Origin: Butyricicoccus sp. Marseille-Q5471
GTDB taxonomy: Bacteria > Bacillota > Clostridia > Oscillospirales > Butyricicoccaceae
Direction of reading: 5' to 3'
DNA length: 64,000 nt
NCBI RefSeq assembly: GCF_951230135.1
Contig: NZ_CATNVC010000003.1
Location: forward strand, 248,001 to 312,000
The translations under genes and the position numbers were made by a program. The notes below the pieces were generated by a model that saw nothing but the letters and a program-made list of their open reading frames with translations, had not been told where the DNA came from and made no database searches. Below, piece by piece: positions 34,658-46,348 of this stretch (position 1 is its first letter; every line of letters begins with the position of its first letter).

Positions 34658-34998
34658 TTCTCTGCCGCAGCGCCCGGCGTTTCGGCCAGCGCGCGCAGCA
34701 GTGATTTTTCGATTTCCTTGTACGTTGCGCCAACCGCACGGCTGCGTGCGACCAGCACAAAATCAGCGCCCGTTGCAAATTCGGTTTCATGCAGCCGGTA
34801 GGCTTCGCGCAGCAGGCGCTTGACCCGATTTCGCTGCACGGCATTGCCGAGCTTGGCGCTGACGGTGAGTCCCAGGCGGGTTTGACCCAGCCGGTTTTTG
34901 CGGCAGTACAGCACCAAATATCGGTTGGCTGTATATTTGCCCCGGTGATAAGTCCGCCGAAACTCATGGTTTTGCTTGATGGATACTGTGTATTTCAT
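34654..34998 (-). CDS. rnpA: Ribonuclease P protein component
   Basis: A 114-residue basic protein that binds RNase P RNA and helps pre-tRNA 5' processing. The RNR motif region reads [18 protein letters not shown], preceded by [11 protein letters not shown]. The ATG at 34998 has GGGGAGC upstream; the longer reading crosses the region after the rpmH terminator. It follows rpmH with an intervening terminator-like hairpin, so part of its expression may depend on readthrough. Confidence 0.97.
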   Translation of the reverse strand: MKYTVSIKQNHEFRRTYHRGKYTANRYLVLYCRKNRLGQTRLGLTVSAKLGNAVQRNRVKRLLREAYRLHETEFATGADFVLVARSRAVGATYKEIEKSLLRALAETPGAAAEK

Positions 34999-35134
34999 AA
35001 TTGCTCCCCGTTTTTTCGATGCCCTGAAAAAACGCATTCTTTGCATCTGATTTTCTGCAAAGCTGACCGAAATTTCTTCTTTTCCCACGGCAATTCGGCC
35101 CAAATCCTGTTTTCCGTGTGCCTTATAAACTGGC

Positions 35135-35170
35135 AAAAAACGGGCCGCGACAATTCGACGGCCCGTTTTT
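35135..35170 (-). terminator. Terminator/attenuator between rpmH and rnpA
   Basis: AAAAACGGGCCG and its complement CGGCCCGTTTTT flank a loop that can pair further (CGA/TCG). T tract on the minus strand. It would limit rnpA expression relative to rpmH. Confidence 0.88.
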
Positions 35171-35184
35171 GGGTATAACGATAA

Positions 35185-35319
35185 TTAGTGGGTCAGGCGT
35201 GCGCGACCCTTGGCGCGGCGGCGAGCCACAACCTTGCGGCCGTTGGTCGTGCGCATGCGCTTGCGGAAGCCATGCTCCTTGGAGCGCTGACGCTTCTTCG
35301 GCTGATACGTTCTCTTCAT
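35185..35319 (-). CDS. rpmH: 50S ribosomal protein L34
   Basis: A 44-residue basic ribosomal protein: [20 protein letters not shown] at the N-terminus and a run ending GRARLTH. This gene was too short for a simple length cut-off but matches L34 throughout. The ATG at 35319 has GGGAGGTGCACGAA upstream. A near-perfect promoter (35423-35451) drives it away from dnaA. Confidence 0.98.
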   Translation of the reverse strand: MKRTYQPKKRQRSKEHGFRKRMRTTNGRKVVARRRAKGRARLTH

Positions 35320-35422
35320 TTCGTGCACCTCCCTATAATTGGATTACGGATGGGCACCGGCATAAGTCCGGTAAGACGCGGGCACATGCCGCTGCCTGTC
35401 CGCAGAATATGAGACAATAAGT

Positions 35423-35451
35423 ATTATCCTATAAACAGACCAAAATGTCAA
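35423..35451 (-). promoter_or_regulatory. Promoter of rpmH-rnpA-yidC operon
   Basis: On the minus strand TTGACA, 17 bases, GATAAT. The untranslated leader to rpmH is about 100 bases. Confidence 0.85.
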
Positions 35452-35562
35452 GCTTTTTTTGTGTTTTCAACATCTATGGGCAGGAGTTGGTTGCACCCAC
35501 CAGAAGTTGGGGCGTGGAGCATTTTCCAACTACATCGCCGCGGATTTGTACACAATTGTTCA

Positions 35563-35591
35563 TTGAACTTGTGGATAACTTGTGCTATTAT
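35563..35591 (+). promoter_or_regulatory. dnaA promoter containing a DnaA box
   Basis: TTGAAC (35563-35568), 17 bases, TATTAT (35586-35591). The spacer holds a perfect DnaA box TGTGGATAA (35570-35578), so DnaA should repress its own synthesis. Confidence 0.85.
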
Positions 35592-35624
35592 TTATAATGT
35601 ATAAAAATAGACAGGAGGCTCTTC

Positions 35625-36908
35625 ATGGCCAATAACATATTGGATATGGCGCTCGAGCTGCTCCAGCGTGATTTTCCGCCTTCCAGCCTTTCGGCTTGGT
35701 TTGACGACGTGACGGTTGTTTCCTTTTCGGACAACCGTTTGATTTTGCACTCTCCGGTGCAGTTCAAAAAAGAATTCATTGACCAAAAGTTCATCGAACC
35801 GCTGCAGCAGGCGATGAACGAGCTGACCGGCGATCCGGTCACCGTTGTGGTCGTCACAGGCGAATATTCCGCGCCGACCTCGGCATCCTCTTCTCCGTAT
35901 GACGATTACACGTTTGAGCGTTTTATCGTCGGCTCTTCCAACAAATTTGCGCACGCGGCTGCGCTCGCCGTTGCCAAAACCCCGGCCGAAATTTACAACC
36001 CCTTGTTCATTTACGGTCAATCCGGTCTGGGAAAAACCCACCTTATGTACGCAATTGCGAACGCCATTCGCAAAACGCATTCGGAATACCGCATCATTTA
36101 TGTCAAGGGCGAGGATTTTACCAACGAGCTGGTCACCGCCATTCAGGAAGGCAATGTGCAGAATTTCCGTATCAAATACCGCATGGCCGACCTGCTGCTG
36201 ATTGACGATATTCAGTTTATCGCGGGCAAAGAGCGTACGCAGGAGGAGTTTTTCCATACCTTCAACGCGCTTTACGAGTCCCACCGTCAGATTGTGCTGA
36301 CCTCTGACCGGCCGCCGAAGGAAATCAACACCCTTGAGGACCGCATGAAAACCCGTTTTGAATGGGGTCTGCTTGCCGATATTCAGCCGCCGGACTTTGA
36401 AACCCGCGTCGCTATCATCCGCGCCAAGGCTGAAAAGATGGGTGTTGAACTGCCGAGCGACGTTTCCACCTATATCGCGCAGTATATTCAGGCAAACATC
36501 CGTCAGCTTGAGGGCGCGGTCAAGAAAATCAAGGCCATGCACGAGCTGGTCGATGAATCCGTCGACGTGGATTTGGCGCAGCGCGCGATTGACGCGGTCA
36601 AAACCGAAAACCCGGGTCTGAACCCAACACCCGAGCGCATCATGGAGGCCGTTGCCAACTACTTCTATATTCCGGTCGAGCAGATGATTTCGCAAAACCG
36701 CTCGAAGGACGTTGCATACCCCCGGCAAATGGCTATGTATATGATTCGGCAGGAGCTTGAATACTCCTTCCCCGACATCGCGAAGATTTTCAAGCGTGAC
36801 CATACCACCGTCATGCACGCCTGCAACAAGATCGAAGAAGAGCGCAAGCACTCGGGCGAGACCGAAGAAGTCATCAAAAAGCTGCATAATAACATCCGCG
36901 GCGAATAA
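35625..36908 (+). CDS. dnaA: Chromosomal replication initiator DnaA
   Basis: A 427-residue initiator, slightly short for the family because linker domain II is only about a dozen residues (81-93). Domain I is 1-80. AAA+ domain III has Walker A GQSGLGKTHL (131-140), Walker B LLLIDDIQF and sensor/arginine segments DRMKTRFEWGL. Domain IV carries the DNA-binding signature DHTTVMHACNKIEE. ATG with ACAGGAGG upstream. It binds the boxes in its own promoter and in the dnaA-dnaN gap. Confidence 0.98.
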   Translation: MANNILDMALELLQRDFPPSSLSAWFDDVTVVSFSDNRLILHSPVQFKKEFIDQKFIEPLQQAMNELTGDPVTVVVVTGEYSAPTSASSSPYDDYTFERFIVGSSNKFAHAAALAVAKTPAEIYNPLFIYGQSGLGKTHLMYAIANAIRKTHSEYRIIYVKGEDFTNELVTAIQEGNVQNFRIKYRMADLLLIDDIQFIAGKERTQEEFFHTFNALYESHRQIVLTSDRPPKEINTLEDRMKTRFEWGLLADIQPPDFETRVAIIRAKAEKMGVELPSDVSTYIAQYIQANIRQLEGAVKKIKAMHELVDESVDVDLAQRAIDAVKTENPGLNPTPERIMEAVANYFYIPVEQMISQNRSKDVAYPRQMAMYMIRQELEYSFPDIAKIFKRDHTTVMHACNKIEEERKHSGETEEVIKKLHNNIRGE

Positions 36909-37241
36909 CTGGAAATTCTACTGGAAATGCATTTTGCAAAAATGAAAGTTCTATCCTGCAATCCTTCATTTTGAGGAAAACAGAGCCTTAAATTCTATCC
37001 CCATCCCCCTGTGAATTTCTCCCCAGTTCCTTGTGGATTGCACAGGTCTTTCCCTGTGGATAAATTTTTCACCCAATTTCGCTGTGTATCGACAAAAAAC
37101 TTTCCACATCCCGCTGTGAATGACATTTCCCGCGCCATACCTGACTGTCCGCAGGTTTTCCCCAGTTTGCACAGCCTCTACTACTACGATAAAAACCATT
37201 CTATATTATCCTTACCAATTCCGAGAAGAGAGGAACTTCCG
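36909..37241. other. oriC: Replication origin candidate (dnaA-dnaN intergenic)
   Basis: A 333-base gap with a perfect DnaA box TGTGGATAA at 37055-37063. Near matches are TGTGAATTT (37010), TGTGGATTG (37032), TGTGTATCG (37083), TTTCCACA (37101, opposite strand) and TGTGAATGA (37115). Gene strands diverge around this point. I see no long AT-only tract, so the unwinding element may lie elsewhere (see 30867-30976) or be the modest AT region before dnaN. Confidence 0.75.
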
Positions 37242-38351
37242 ATGAAATTCTCCTGTGAAAAAGAAACGCTGTTATCTTTGATCGGTACCGCTTCCCGTGC
37301 CGTCACCGGCAAAAGCGCTATGCCGCTGCTCGAAGGTCTGCTTGTAGAAGCGGAAAACAAGCTGACCCTTACAGGCTATGACCTGTCTATGGGTATCCGC
37401 ACCACAGGTGCTGCCGAAGTGGTGCAGCAAGGACGCGTTGTACTGAACGCCCGCCTGTTTTACGATATCGTCCGCAAGCTGCCGAGCGATGTTGTCTATA
37501 TTGAAACCGATGACAAGCTGCTGACCACCATTAAGTGCGGCCGCGCTGTTTTCAATCTGATTGCCACCGAAGCCGACGAATTTCCCGCTTTGGCTGAGGT
37601 TGACTGCGAAACCGAAATCAATCTGCCGCAGGCAATGCTCAAAAGCATGATTGCGCAGACCATTTTCTCGGTTTCCGACAATGAATCCAAGCCGATTCAC
37701 ACCGGCTGTCTGTTTGAGCTGGAAAACAAGTGCCTGAGCGTCGTCGCGGTAGACGGTTATCGTCTTTCGGTGCGCCGTGAAACGGTGGAAGGCATTTCCG
37801 GGGACATGAAATTCGTCGTGCCCGGCTCCTCGCTGCGCGAAATTGAGCGTATTTTAAGCGATGACGCCGACGCAATCGTCGAAATCTATCCCGATAAAAA
37901 GAACATTCTGTTCCGCATCGGCAATACAACGCTCATTACCCGCCTGATTGACGGCGAATTTCTCAACTACCGTGCCGCCATTCCCGCAGAATTTGAGCAT
38001 GAAATCAAGGTCAGCCGCTCAGAGCTGGTTACCTGCATCGAGCGTGTGTCGCTGATTGTGTCCGAGAAGCTGAAAAATCCGGTTCGTTTCCACTTTGACG
38101 GCTCTTATGCACAGCTTTCGTGCATCACCGCTGTCGGCAAGAGCTACGACGAATGTCCCTTCGAGGGCGAAGTGGAGGAGCTTGAAATCGGTTTCAACAA
38201 CCGTTATCTGCTTGACGCCCTGCGTGCTTCGGGTGAGGAAACCGTGCGGCTGTCGCTTAAGGGCGCGCTCAATCCTGTTGTCATCACACCCATTGAAGGC
38301 GATAAATACACCTATTTGGTGCTGCCGGTGAGGTTAAAGGCAAATGACTGA
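37242..38351 (+). CDS. dnaN: DNA polymerase III beta sliding clamp
   Basis: A 369-residue clamp protein. It starts MKFSCEKETLLSLIGTASRA and carries the three-domain pattern, with the conserved YLLDALRASGEE region and the C-terminal YLVLPVRL that forms the client-binding pocket. ATG at 37242 with GAGAGGAA upstream; the longer reading would start inside the DnaA-box region. It tethers the polymerase to DNA. The stop overlaps the start of the S4-domain gene. Confidence 0.98.
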   Translation: MKFSCEKETLLSLIGTASRAVTGKSAMPLLEGLLVEAENKLTLTGYDLSMGIRTTGAAEVVQQGRVVLNARLFYDIVRKLPSDVVYIETDDKLLTTIKCGRAVFNLIATEADEFPALAEVDCETEINLPQAMLKSMIAQTIFSVSDNESKPIHTGCLFELENKCLSVVAVDGYRLSVRRETVEGISGDMKFVVPGSSLREIERILSDDADAIVEIYPDKKNILFRIGNTTLITRLIDGEFLNYRAAIPAEFEHEIKVSRSELVTCIERVSLIVSEKLKNPVRFHFDGSYAQLSCITAVGKSYDECPFEGEVEELEIGFNNRYLLDALRASGEETVRLSLKGALNPVVITPIEGDKYTYLVLPVRLKAND

Positions 38352-38562
38352 TATTTCTGTAAAAGGCGAGTTTATTAAGCTTGACGCGTTCTTAAAGTTC
38401 GCAAATATCGTGTGTTCGGGCGGCGAGGCTAAAATCCTCATCGCCGACGGTCAGGTGTTCGTCAACGGCGAGCCGTGCACCATGCGCGGCAAAAAGCTGC
38501 ATGACGGCGATCAGGTCGTGACCGCCGGCGGCGAAACCTTTGTTGTCCGCACCGGAAATTAA
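38344..38562 (+). CDS. yaaA: S4-domain RNA-binding protein (YaaA-type)
   Basis: A 72-residue protein consisting of one S4 domain: IKLDAFLKFANIVCSGGEAK, IADGQVFVNGE and RGKKLHDGDQV. It overlaps the dnaN stop by 8 bases and precedes recF, exactly as B. subtilis yaaA (rlbA) does. Role probably in ribosome/RNA binding; not well defined. Confidence 0.94.
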   Translation: MTDISVKGEFIKLDAFLKFANIVCSGGEAKILIADGQVFVNGEPCTMRGKKLHDGDQVVTAGGETFVVRTGN

Positions 38563-38583
38563 ACGCGGTTTATTGGAGAAAAA

Positions 38584-39684
38584 ATGCACATCAATACGCT
38601 CGAACTGCATAATTTTCGCAATTATGAGCAGGAATCCTTCGTTTTTGACCCGTCGGTGAACCTCATCTGCGGCGAAAACGGACAAGGTAAAACCAACCTG
38701 CTTGAAGCGGTTGCAGCCTGTTCAACCATGCAGCTGTTTCGCACGGCGCAAAAAAAAGAGGGTTTGCGGTTTGGAACCGATTCCTCCCGTATTTTAGCGG
38801 AATTTAACGCGCAAAACCGTGATTTTCAACTGGAGCTGCGGTTGTTTCGTACGAAATCCATGGAAATTTTTAAAAACGGCGTGCGCCAGAAGCGGCAGAG
38901 CGACGCGGCGGGTGTGCTAAAAACTGTGCTGTTCTGTCCGGACGATTTGCTGCTCATCCGGCAGGGCGCAAGCGCGAGACGACGGTTTTTGGACACCGCT
39001 TTGTGCCAGCTGCGGCCGAATTACGCCCGATTTTTGGAGGAATACAGCCGCACGCACGAGCATAAGACCCGTATTCTGCGCGATGCGGAGCAAAAACCTG
39101 CCTTATTGGATCTTTGGGAGGATTTTTCGCTGCGCATGGCAAAGCTCGGCGCGCAGATCATCCGCTACCGCGCGTATTACATCAAAAAGCTGCTGGCTGC
39201 CGCAGCACTCGTGCAAAGCGACATCGCGCCGCACGAAGCACTGACCGGCGCGTACAAAACCGTGTCCACGGTGACCGATCCGTTTGCTCCCGCCGCTCAG
39301 ATTGAGCAGGAGCTTATTTCCCATGTTTTTTCGCACAAAACTGCTGAAATTGCGGGAAAATCCTGTCTTTCAGGGCCGCATAAGGACGATTTGCTGCTCG
39401 ACCTGAACGGCCGCAGTGCCGCCGCCTTCGGCTCGCAGGGACAGGTACGCACGTGCACGCTGTCCTTAAAGCTTGCCGAGCGCGAGCTGTTTTTCGACGA
39501 GGACGGCGAATATCCCGTGTTGCTGCTGGATGATGTGCTGTCCGAGCTTGACCGCCGCCGGCAGGACTTCGTTTTGAACCGCATCGGGGACGGACAGGTG
39601 CTCATTACCTGCTGTGAGGACGAAGCCGCAGAAAAATTGCACGCGGGTGGTATATTTCCCATACAAAACGGAAAAAAATATTAA
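38584..39684 (+). CDS. recF: DNA replication/repair protein RecF
   Basis: A 366-residue SMC-like ATPase loading RecA at gaps. Walker A GENGQGKTNLLEA, the ABC signature region SQGQVRTCTLSLKLAE, Walker B VLLLDDVLSELD and RRRQDFVLN are present. RBS TTGGAGAAAAA before the ATG. Downstream of the S4 gene by 21 bases, so the dnaA/dnaN-yaaA-recF cluster is compact. Confidence 0.97.
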   Translation: MHINTLELHNFRNYEQESFVFDPSVNLICGENGQGKTNLLEAVAACSTMQLFRTAQKKEGLRFGTDSSRILAEFNAQNRDFQLELRLFRTKSMEIFKNGVRQKRQSDAAGVLKTVLFCPDDLLLIRQGASARRRFLDTALCQLRPNYARFLEEYSRTHEHKTRILRDAEQKPALLDLWEDFSLRMAKLGAQIIRYRAYYIKKLLAAAALVQSDIAPHEALTGAYKTVSTVTDPFAPAAQIEQELISHVFSHKTAEIAGKSCLSGPHKDDLLLDLNGRSAAAFGSQGQVRTCTLSLKLAERELFFDEDGEYPVLLLDDVLSELDRRRQDFVLNRIGDGQVLITCCEDEAAEKLHAGGIFPIQNGKKY

Positions 39685-39686
39685 TT

Positions 39687-39779
39687 TTATCCACAGATAC
39701 ATACACAAACTGTGGAAAAAGTGGTATAATATATTTTAGCGATGCTGAAGCGCAAAGGGGGTACCCGATAGTACCCCTT
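39687..39779. promoter_or_regulatory. DnaA-box pair, promoter and hairpin between recF and remB
   Basis: TTATCCACA (39687-39695, perfect) and TGTGGAAAA (39711-39719, one mismatch) face each other. A TATAAT -10 element follows at about 39724. A GGGGTAC/GTACCCC hairpin with a T-rich end (about 39757-39781) then precedes remB. The promoter probably drives remB-gyrB-gyrA. Confidence 0.6.
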
Positions 39780-39842
39780 CTCTATTGTGTCCACCTCGTG
39801 CGCACAGCAACATCGGGCATAAGCAGGATGGGAGGAACCGAT

Positions 39843-40103
39843 TTGTATCTCCATCTGGGACAGGACTATATTGTGCCCATGCGGCAGGTCGTGTGCGTGT
39901 TTGATATGGACACCGCAACCGCATCCCGCCGCACGCGCCGGCTCATCGAGCGGATGCAGGAAGAGGGCCGCATCATTGAGCTGTACGACGATTTGCCCCG
40001 CGCCGCAGTGCTCTGCGTCAGCGAACTGGGTGAATATCTTTATTTGACCCAGCTGTCGAGCAAGGTGCTCCAACGGCGCGCGGAAAAAGCGCTGGGTATG
40101 TAA
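39843..40103 (+). CDS. remB: Extracellular matrix regulator RemB-type protein (DUF370)
   Basis: An 86-residue DUF370 protein beginning LYLHLGQDYIVPMRQVVCVF and containing the family CVFD, LSSKVLQRR points. TTG at 39843 is the likely start, with GGGAGGAACC upstream; the longer ATG reading adds a non-family tail. In B. subtilis the homologue YaaB/RemB sits at the same place between recF and gyrB; it resembles DNA-binding RemA. Confidence 0.9.
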   Translation: MYLHLGQDYIVPMRQVVCVFDMDTATASRRTRRLIERMQEEGRIIELYDDLPRAAVLCVSELGEYLYLTQLSSKVLQRRAEKALGM

Positions 40104-40116
40104 TGGCATTCCATGA

Positions 40117-42066
<1,950 letters not shown>

Positions 42067-42113
42067 GCCAATTCCGGCTTTGAAACGCGCCAACAATCCT
42101 TTGGAGGCATAGA

Positions 42114-44666
42114 ATGAGTCAAGAATACGAACAGCAAAAAATTGTCCCGGTCGACCTTGACCGGGAAATGAGAAAGAGCTACATCGATTACGCGATGAGC
42201 GTTATCGTCGGCCGCGCGCTGCCCGATGTGCGCGACGGCCTCAAGCCCGTGCACCGCCGCATCCTCTACGCCATGTATGAGGACGGCCTGACCTCGGACA
42301 AACCCTACCGCAAATCCGCGACCACGGTCGGTAACGTGCTCGGCCGTTACCATCCGCACGGCGACGCATCGGTTTACGACGCGCTCGTCCGTATGGCGCA
42401 GCGCTTTTCGCTGCGCTATCCGCTGATTGATGGTCACGGCAACTTCGGTTCGATCGACGGCGACCCCCCGGCAGCTTATCGTTACACCGAGGCCCGTATG
42501 TCCAAGATTTCGAACTCCCTGCTTGCCGATATCAAGAAGGACACGGTTGATTTCGTGCCCAACTTTGACGACGACCGCAAGGAGCCGTCCGTCCTGCCCT
42601 CCCGCTTTCCGACGCTGCTGGTCAACGGCTCGTCGGGTATCGCGGTCGGCATGGCGACCAATATTCCGCCTCACAACCTGACCGAGGTCATCGACGGCGT
42701 TTGCTATGTCATCGACCATCCGGAGGCCGAGCTGGACGAAATCTGCCAGTTCATCAAGGGGCCTGACTTCCCGACCGGCGGCATTGTGATGGGTCGTTCG
42801 GGAATCCGCGCCGCTTATGCAACCGGCCGCGGCAAGATCAAGGTGCGCGCCCGCTGCGAAATCGAGGAATTGGCCAACGGCCGCAGCCAGATTATCATTA
42901 CCGAAATTCCGTATATGGTCAACAAAGCGCGTCTTGTCGAGTCAATGGCGAACCTCGTCAAGGACAAACGCGTTGAGGGCATCACGAATATTCAGGATCA
43001 TTCCTCGCGTGAAGGCATGCGCATCGTGATTGACGTGCGCCGTGACGCAAACGCGCAGGTCATTTTGAACCAGCTTTATAAATTCAGCCAGCTGGAAGAC
43101 ACCTGCTCGATGATTCATCTGGCACTCGTGCCGATTTCGGCCGCCGCGCCGGAAAAGGTGCAGCCGCGTTTTCTCTCGCTGCGCCAGATTATTGACCAGT
43201 ATATCGCCTTCCAGAAGGATGTTATCGCCCGCCGCACGCGGTTTGACCTGAAAAAGGCACAGGATCGCGCGCACATTCTGCAGGGTCTTAAGGTTGCGAC
43301 CGATAACATCGACCGCATCATTGCTATCATCCGCGCCTCTAAAAACGAGGCGGAAGCCAAGGAAAACCTGATGGCTGAGCCGTTCTGGGTTGACCAGGTT
43401 GCGCTTTTGGGCATTGTGGACGGTTCGGATCACTTCGAATTCCACATGGATGAGCCGCAGGCGCAGGCAATTGTCGACATGCGTCTGGGTCGTCTGTCCG
43501 GCCTCGAGCAGCAGAAGATTGACGATGAATATCAGGAGCTTGAAGGCAGAATTAACGAGTTTATGCGTATTTTGTCGTCGGACGAGAACATTCTTGAGGT
43601 TGTTAAGGCGGAAATGCAGGAAATCAAGGCCAAATACGGCGATGAGCGCCGCACCGAGATTGCCAGCGTTGCCGATGAAATTGATATTGAGGATCTCATC
43701 GAGGAGCAGGACTGCGCGTACACGCTGACGCATTTCGGCTATATCAAGCGTCAGCCGACCTCGGTTTACCGCTCGCAGCGCCGTGGCGGCCGCGGTGTGT
43801 CCGCAATGTCCACTCGCGAGGAGGATTTTGCAAAGGACATCTTCACCGGCTCGACGCACGATACGATTCTGTTCTTCTCCGACCGCGGCAAGGTCTACAA
43901 GCTCAAGGGCTACCAGATTCCCGAGACGGGACGCACCGCCAAGGGCATGAACATCGTAAACCTGCTTGAGCTTGATCCCGATGAAAAAATCACCGCAATG
44001 TTCCCGATTAAGGAATTTGCGGGCGATAAATACCTGTTCTTTGTCACGAAGAAGGGCATCGCCAAGCGTATTGTGCTCAGCGATCTGCAAAATATCCGCA
44101 GAGCCGGCCTGCGTGCGCTCAACCTCAATGAGGATGACGCACTCGTCGACGTGCGCCTGACCGACGGCAGCCAGAATATTCTCATTGCGACCCATAACGG
44201 CCGCGCGATTTGCTTCGACGAAAACGAAGTCCGCGCGATGGGACGCGTCGCCACCGGCGTGCGCGGCATCCGTCTGGCCGAGGGTGACTATGTCATCGGC
44301 GCGGGGCGGGCACGTCCGGGCGCACAGGTGCTGACCGTGACCGAAAACGGCTATGGCAAGCGCACCGGTGTGGAGGAATACACCGTGCATCACCGCGGCG
44401 GCGGCGGCATTATGCTGCACAATCTGACCGAAAAGACAGGGCCTGTGGCCGGTCTGTCGATTGTGGACACCGACAACGATGTGATGATCATTACGGACGA
44501 CGGCGTTATTATTCGTACGCCGGTTGAGGAAATCCGTACCTGCGGCCGCGGCTCGCAGGGTGTTATCGTGATGCGTACGGGAGAGGACGTTAAGGTCATT
44601 TCCATCGCGCGCACCGATAGAGAAGAAGAAGATACCACCGACTTATCGGAAGAAGAGAGTGAATGA
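42114..44666 (+). CDS. gyrA: DNA gyrase subunit A
   Basis: An 850-residue cleavage subunit. Catalytic Tyr124 lies in [11 protein letters not shown]. The CTD beta-pinwheel carries the GyrA box QRRGGRG. The quinolone region reads [17 protein letters not shown]: at the position of E. coli Ser83 there is Ala85, and Ser86 follows. ATG with TTTGGAGG upstream, 47 bases after gyrB. It ends with a strong terminator and a modular hairpin repeat. Confidence 0.98.
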   Translation: MSQEYEQQKIVPVDLDREMRKSYIDYAMSVIVGRALPDVRDGLKPVHRRILYAMYEDGLTSDKPYRKSATTVGNVLGRYHPHGDASVYDALVRMAQRFSLRYPLIDGHGNFGSIDGDPPAAYRYTEARMSKISNSLLADIKKDTVDFVPNFDDDRKEPSVLPSRFPTLLVNGSSGIAVGMATNIPPHNLTEVIDGVCYVIDHPEAELDEICQFIKGPDFPTGGIVMGRSGIRAAYATGRGKIKVRARCEIEELANGRSQIIITEIPYMVNKARLVESMANLVKDKRVEGITNIQDHSSREGMRIVIDVRRDANAQVILNQLYKFSQLEDTCSMIHLALVPISAAAPEKVQPRFLSLRQIIDQYIAFQKDVIARRTRFDLKKAQDRAHILQGLKVATDNIDRIIAIIRASKNEAEAKENLMAEPFWVDQVALLGIVDGSDHFEFHMDEPQAQAIVDMRLGRLSGLEQQKIDDEYQELEGRINEFMRILSSDENILEVVKAEMQEIKAKYGDERRTEIASVADEIDIEDLIEEQDCAYTLTHFGYIKRQPTSVYRSQRRGGRGVSAMSTREEDFAKDIFTGSTHDTILFFSDRGKVYKLKGYQIPETGRTAKGMNIVNLLELDPDEKITAMFPIKEFAGDKYLFFVTKKGIAKRIVLSDLQNIRRAGLRALNLNEDDALVDVRLTDGSQNILIATHNGRAICFDENEVRAMGRVATGVRGIRLAEGDYVIGAGRARPGAQVLTVTENGYGKRTGVEEYTVHHRGGGGIMLHNLTEKTGPVAGLSIVDTDNDVMIITDDGVIIRTPVEEIRTCGRGSQGVIVMRTGEDVKVISIARTDREEEDTTDLSEEESE

Positions 44667-44668
44667 GG

Positions 44669-44697
44669 AAAAGCGGGCGTTTAGACGCCCGCTTTTT
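44669..44697 (+). terminator. Terminator after gyrA
   Basis: AAAAGCGGGCG/CGCCCGCTTTTT stem with a short loop and T tract, beginning 3 bases after the gyrA stop. Confidence 0.93.
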
Positions 44698-44700
44698 CTC

Positions 44701-44831
44701 TTCCAGGGGACTTCATAAGTCCCCTAGATACGAAAATCGGTTCCCGAGGAAACCGACTTTCGATACCCGAATGACGCCGCCCAAGGCGGCTGGGTCGGGG
44801 TCAAAAAGGCAGGCGCATGTCCTGCCTTTTT
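44701..44831 (+). repeat. Modular hairpin repeat, copy B (after gyrA)
   Basis: Same order of parts as copy A: TTCCAGGGGACTT hairpin, TAGATACG, an AAAATCGGTT/AACCGACTTT hairpin, CGATACCC, GACGCCGCC/GGCGGC followed by TGGGTCGGGGT, and AAAAAGGCAGG with loop CGCATGT. Compared with copy A, stem bases change in pairs (for example GTCAGG/CCTGAC to GGCAGG/CCTGCC). A GACTGGCGG-type hairpin and a GCGCTGCGGCGC stem follow up to about 44886. Confidence 0.85.
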
Positions 44832-44962
44832 GGGACTGACGGCGATGCCGCCAGTCCTTTTGAATGCGCGCTGCGGCGCGGGGGATTCTAAGAAGTTTAT
44901 TTGCGGTTTTATTTTTGGAAATCTTGTGATACAATAGGGGAAACGCTTTTTTGGGAGATACT

Positions 44963-45400
<438 letters not shown>

Positions 45401-45413
45401 GAGGAGGCCGTTC

Positions 45414-46046
45414 ATGCGTCGTATCACGCTGATCGCCTATTATGTGTTGACCGTGGCGGCAATCGTGTACCGCCTTTCGTTTGACTGCACCGCTTATAAT
45501 ATGCTGCTCGCGGTGGCCGGACTTGCGCTGCCGGCTGTCCCGTTTGTGCTGTATAAGGTCGCGCATTTGAAGCCTGTGCCGCTGCTGGAGCTGGTATTCA
45601 ACGGCTTTGTGTTTGCGGCGGTTTCGTTCGCAAGTTTGTTCGGTGCATATGATTTTATTCCGCTTTGGGACAAAATCCTGCACTTTTTATCCGGTTTTCT
45701 CTTTGCCGCACTGGGCACAATCGTCTATTTCTATCACAAGCCAGATCGCCGTCTCGATCGGCGGGACGCGTTCAATGCCGCAGCGTATACGTGGATGTTT
45801 TCCATGACCAGCGCGGTGCTGTGGGAGATTTGGGAGTATGGCGTGTCCCTGTTTGGCGCAGATCCGCAGCAGGTTGCGCTGACCGGCGTGAGCGACACCA
45901 TGCAGGACATGATTGTCTGCACCGTCGGCGGGCTGATTACGGCGATTTCCTGCTGGAAATACCTGAAACACCTTGGCAAAAACCGGCGCAAGGGCCTGAT
46001 GATGAGCCTGTTTGAGAAGTTTTACGAAGCAAATATCAAGAAATAA
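45414..46046 (+). CDS. DUF2238/YjdF-type membrane protein
   Basis: A 210-residue protein with about five membrane helices. Residue patterns DKILHFLSGFLFAALG and WEIWEYGVSLFG...GVSDTMQDMIVCTVGGLITA resemble the DUF2238/YjdF family of inner membrane proteins, whose role is unknown. ATG at 45414 with GAGGAGG upstream. Read as one transcript with rnhA, ending at the terminator at 46048-46081. Confidence 0.78.
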   Translation: MRRITLIAYYVLTVAAIVYRLSFDCTAYNMLLAVAGLALPAVPFVLYKVAHLKPVPLLELVFNGFVFAAVSFASLFGAYDFIPLWDKILHFLSGFLFAALGTIVYFYHKPDRRLDRRDAFNAAAYTWMFSMTSAVLWEIWEYGVSLFGADPQQVALTGVSDTMQDMIVCTVGGLITAISCWKYLKHLGKNRRKGLMMSLFEKFYEANIKK

Positions 46047-46047
46047 T

Positions 46048-46081
46048 AAAAAACCCCGAAACAAACCGTTCGGGGTTTTTT
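46048..46081. terminator. Bidirectional terminator
   Basis: AAAAAACCCCGAA/TTCGGGGTTTTTT stem between convergent genes (DUF2238 protein and ferredoxin). Confidence 0.93.
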
Positions 46082-46097
46082 ATTTTTGCGAAGTGTG

Positions 46098-46286
46098 TTA
46101 ACCTTCTGCGTGGATGACCGATACCGGACAAGCGTCTGCGGCTTCCTTGGCTTCTGCCTGATTGGCAGCGGTAGGCTGCTCATACACCTCGGCAAGACCG
46201 TCCTCCGCAATGCGGAAAACGCTCGGGCAGGTGCCTTCACACAGGCCGCACGAAATACAGCCGCCGCGATCAATGGTAATCTGCAT
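46098..46286 (-). CDS. Small 4Fe-4S ferredoxin
   Basis: A 62-residue ferredoxin with CISCGLCEGTCPSVF and a late DACPVSVI cysteine, consistent with a single [4Fe-4S] cluster. An acidic middle (EDGLAEVYEQP) fits an electron carrier. ATG at 46286 with GGAGTG upstream. Follows the asparaginase gene by 62 bases in the same orientation; no specific partner is evident. Confidence 0.92.
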   Translation of the reverse strand: MQITIDRGGCISCGLCEGTCPSVFRIAEDGLAEVYEQPTAANQAEAKEAADACPVSVIHAEG

Positions 46287-46348
46287 ATTAAAACACTCCT
46301 TTCCAAGCAAAGTATGCACGGAAAGGAGCGAGTTTATAACAGAAAATT

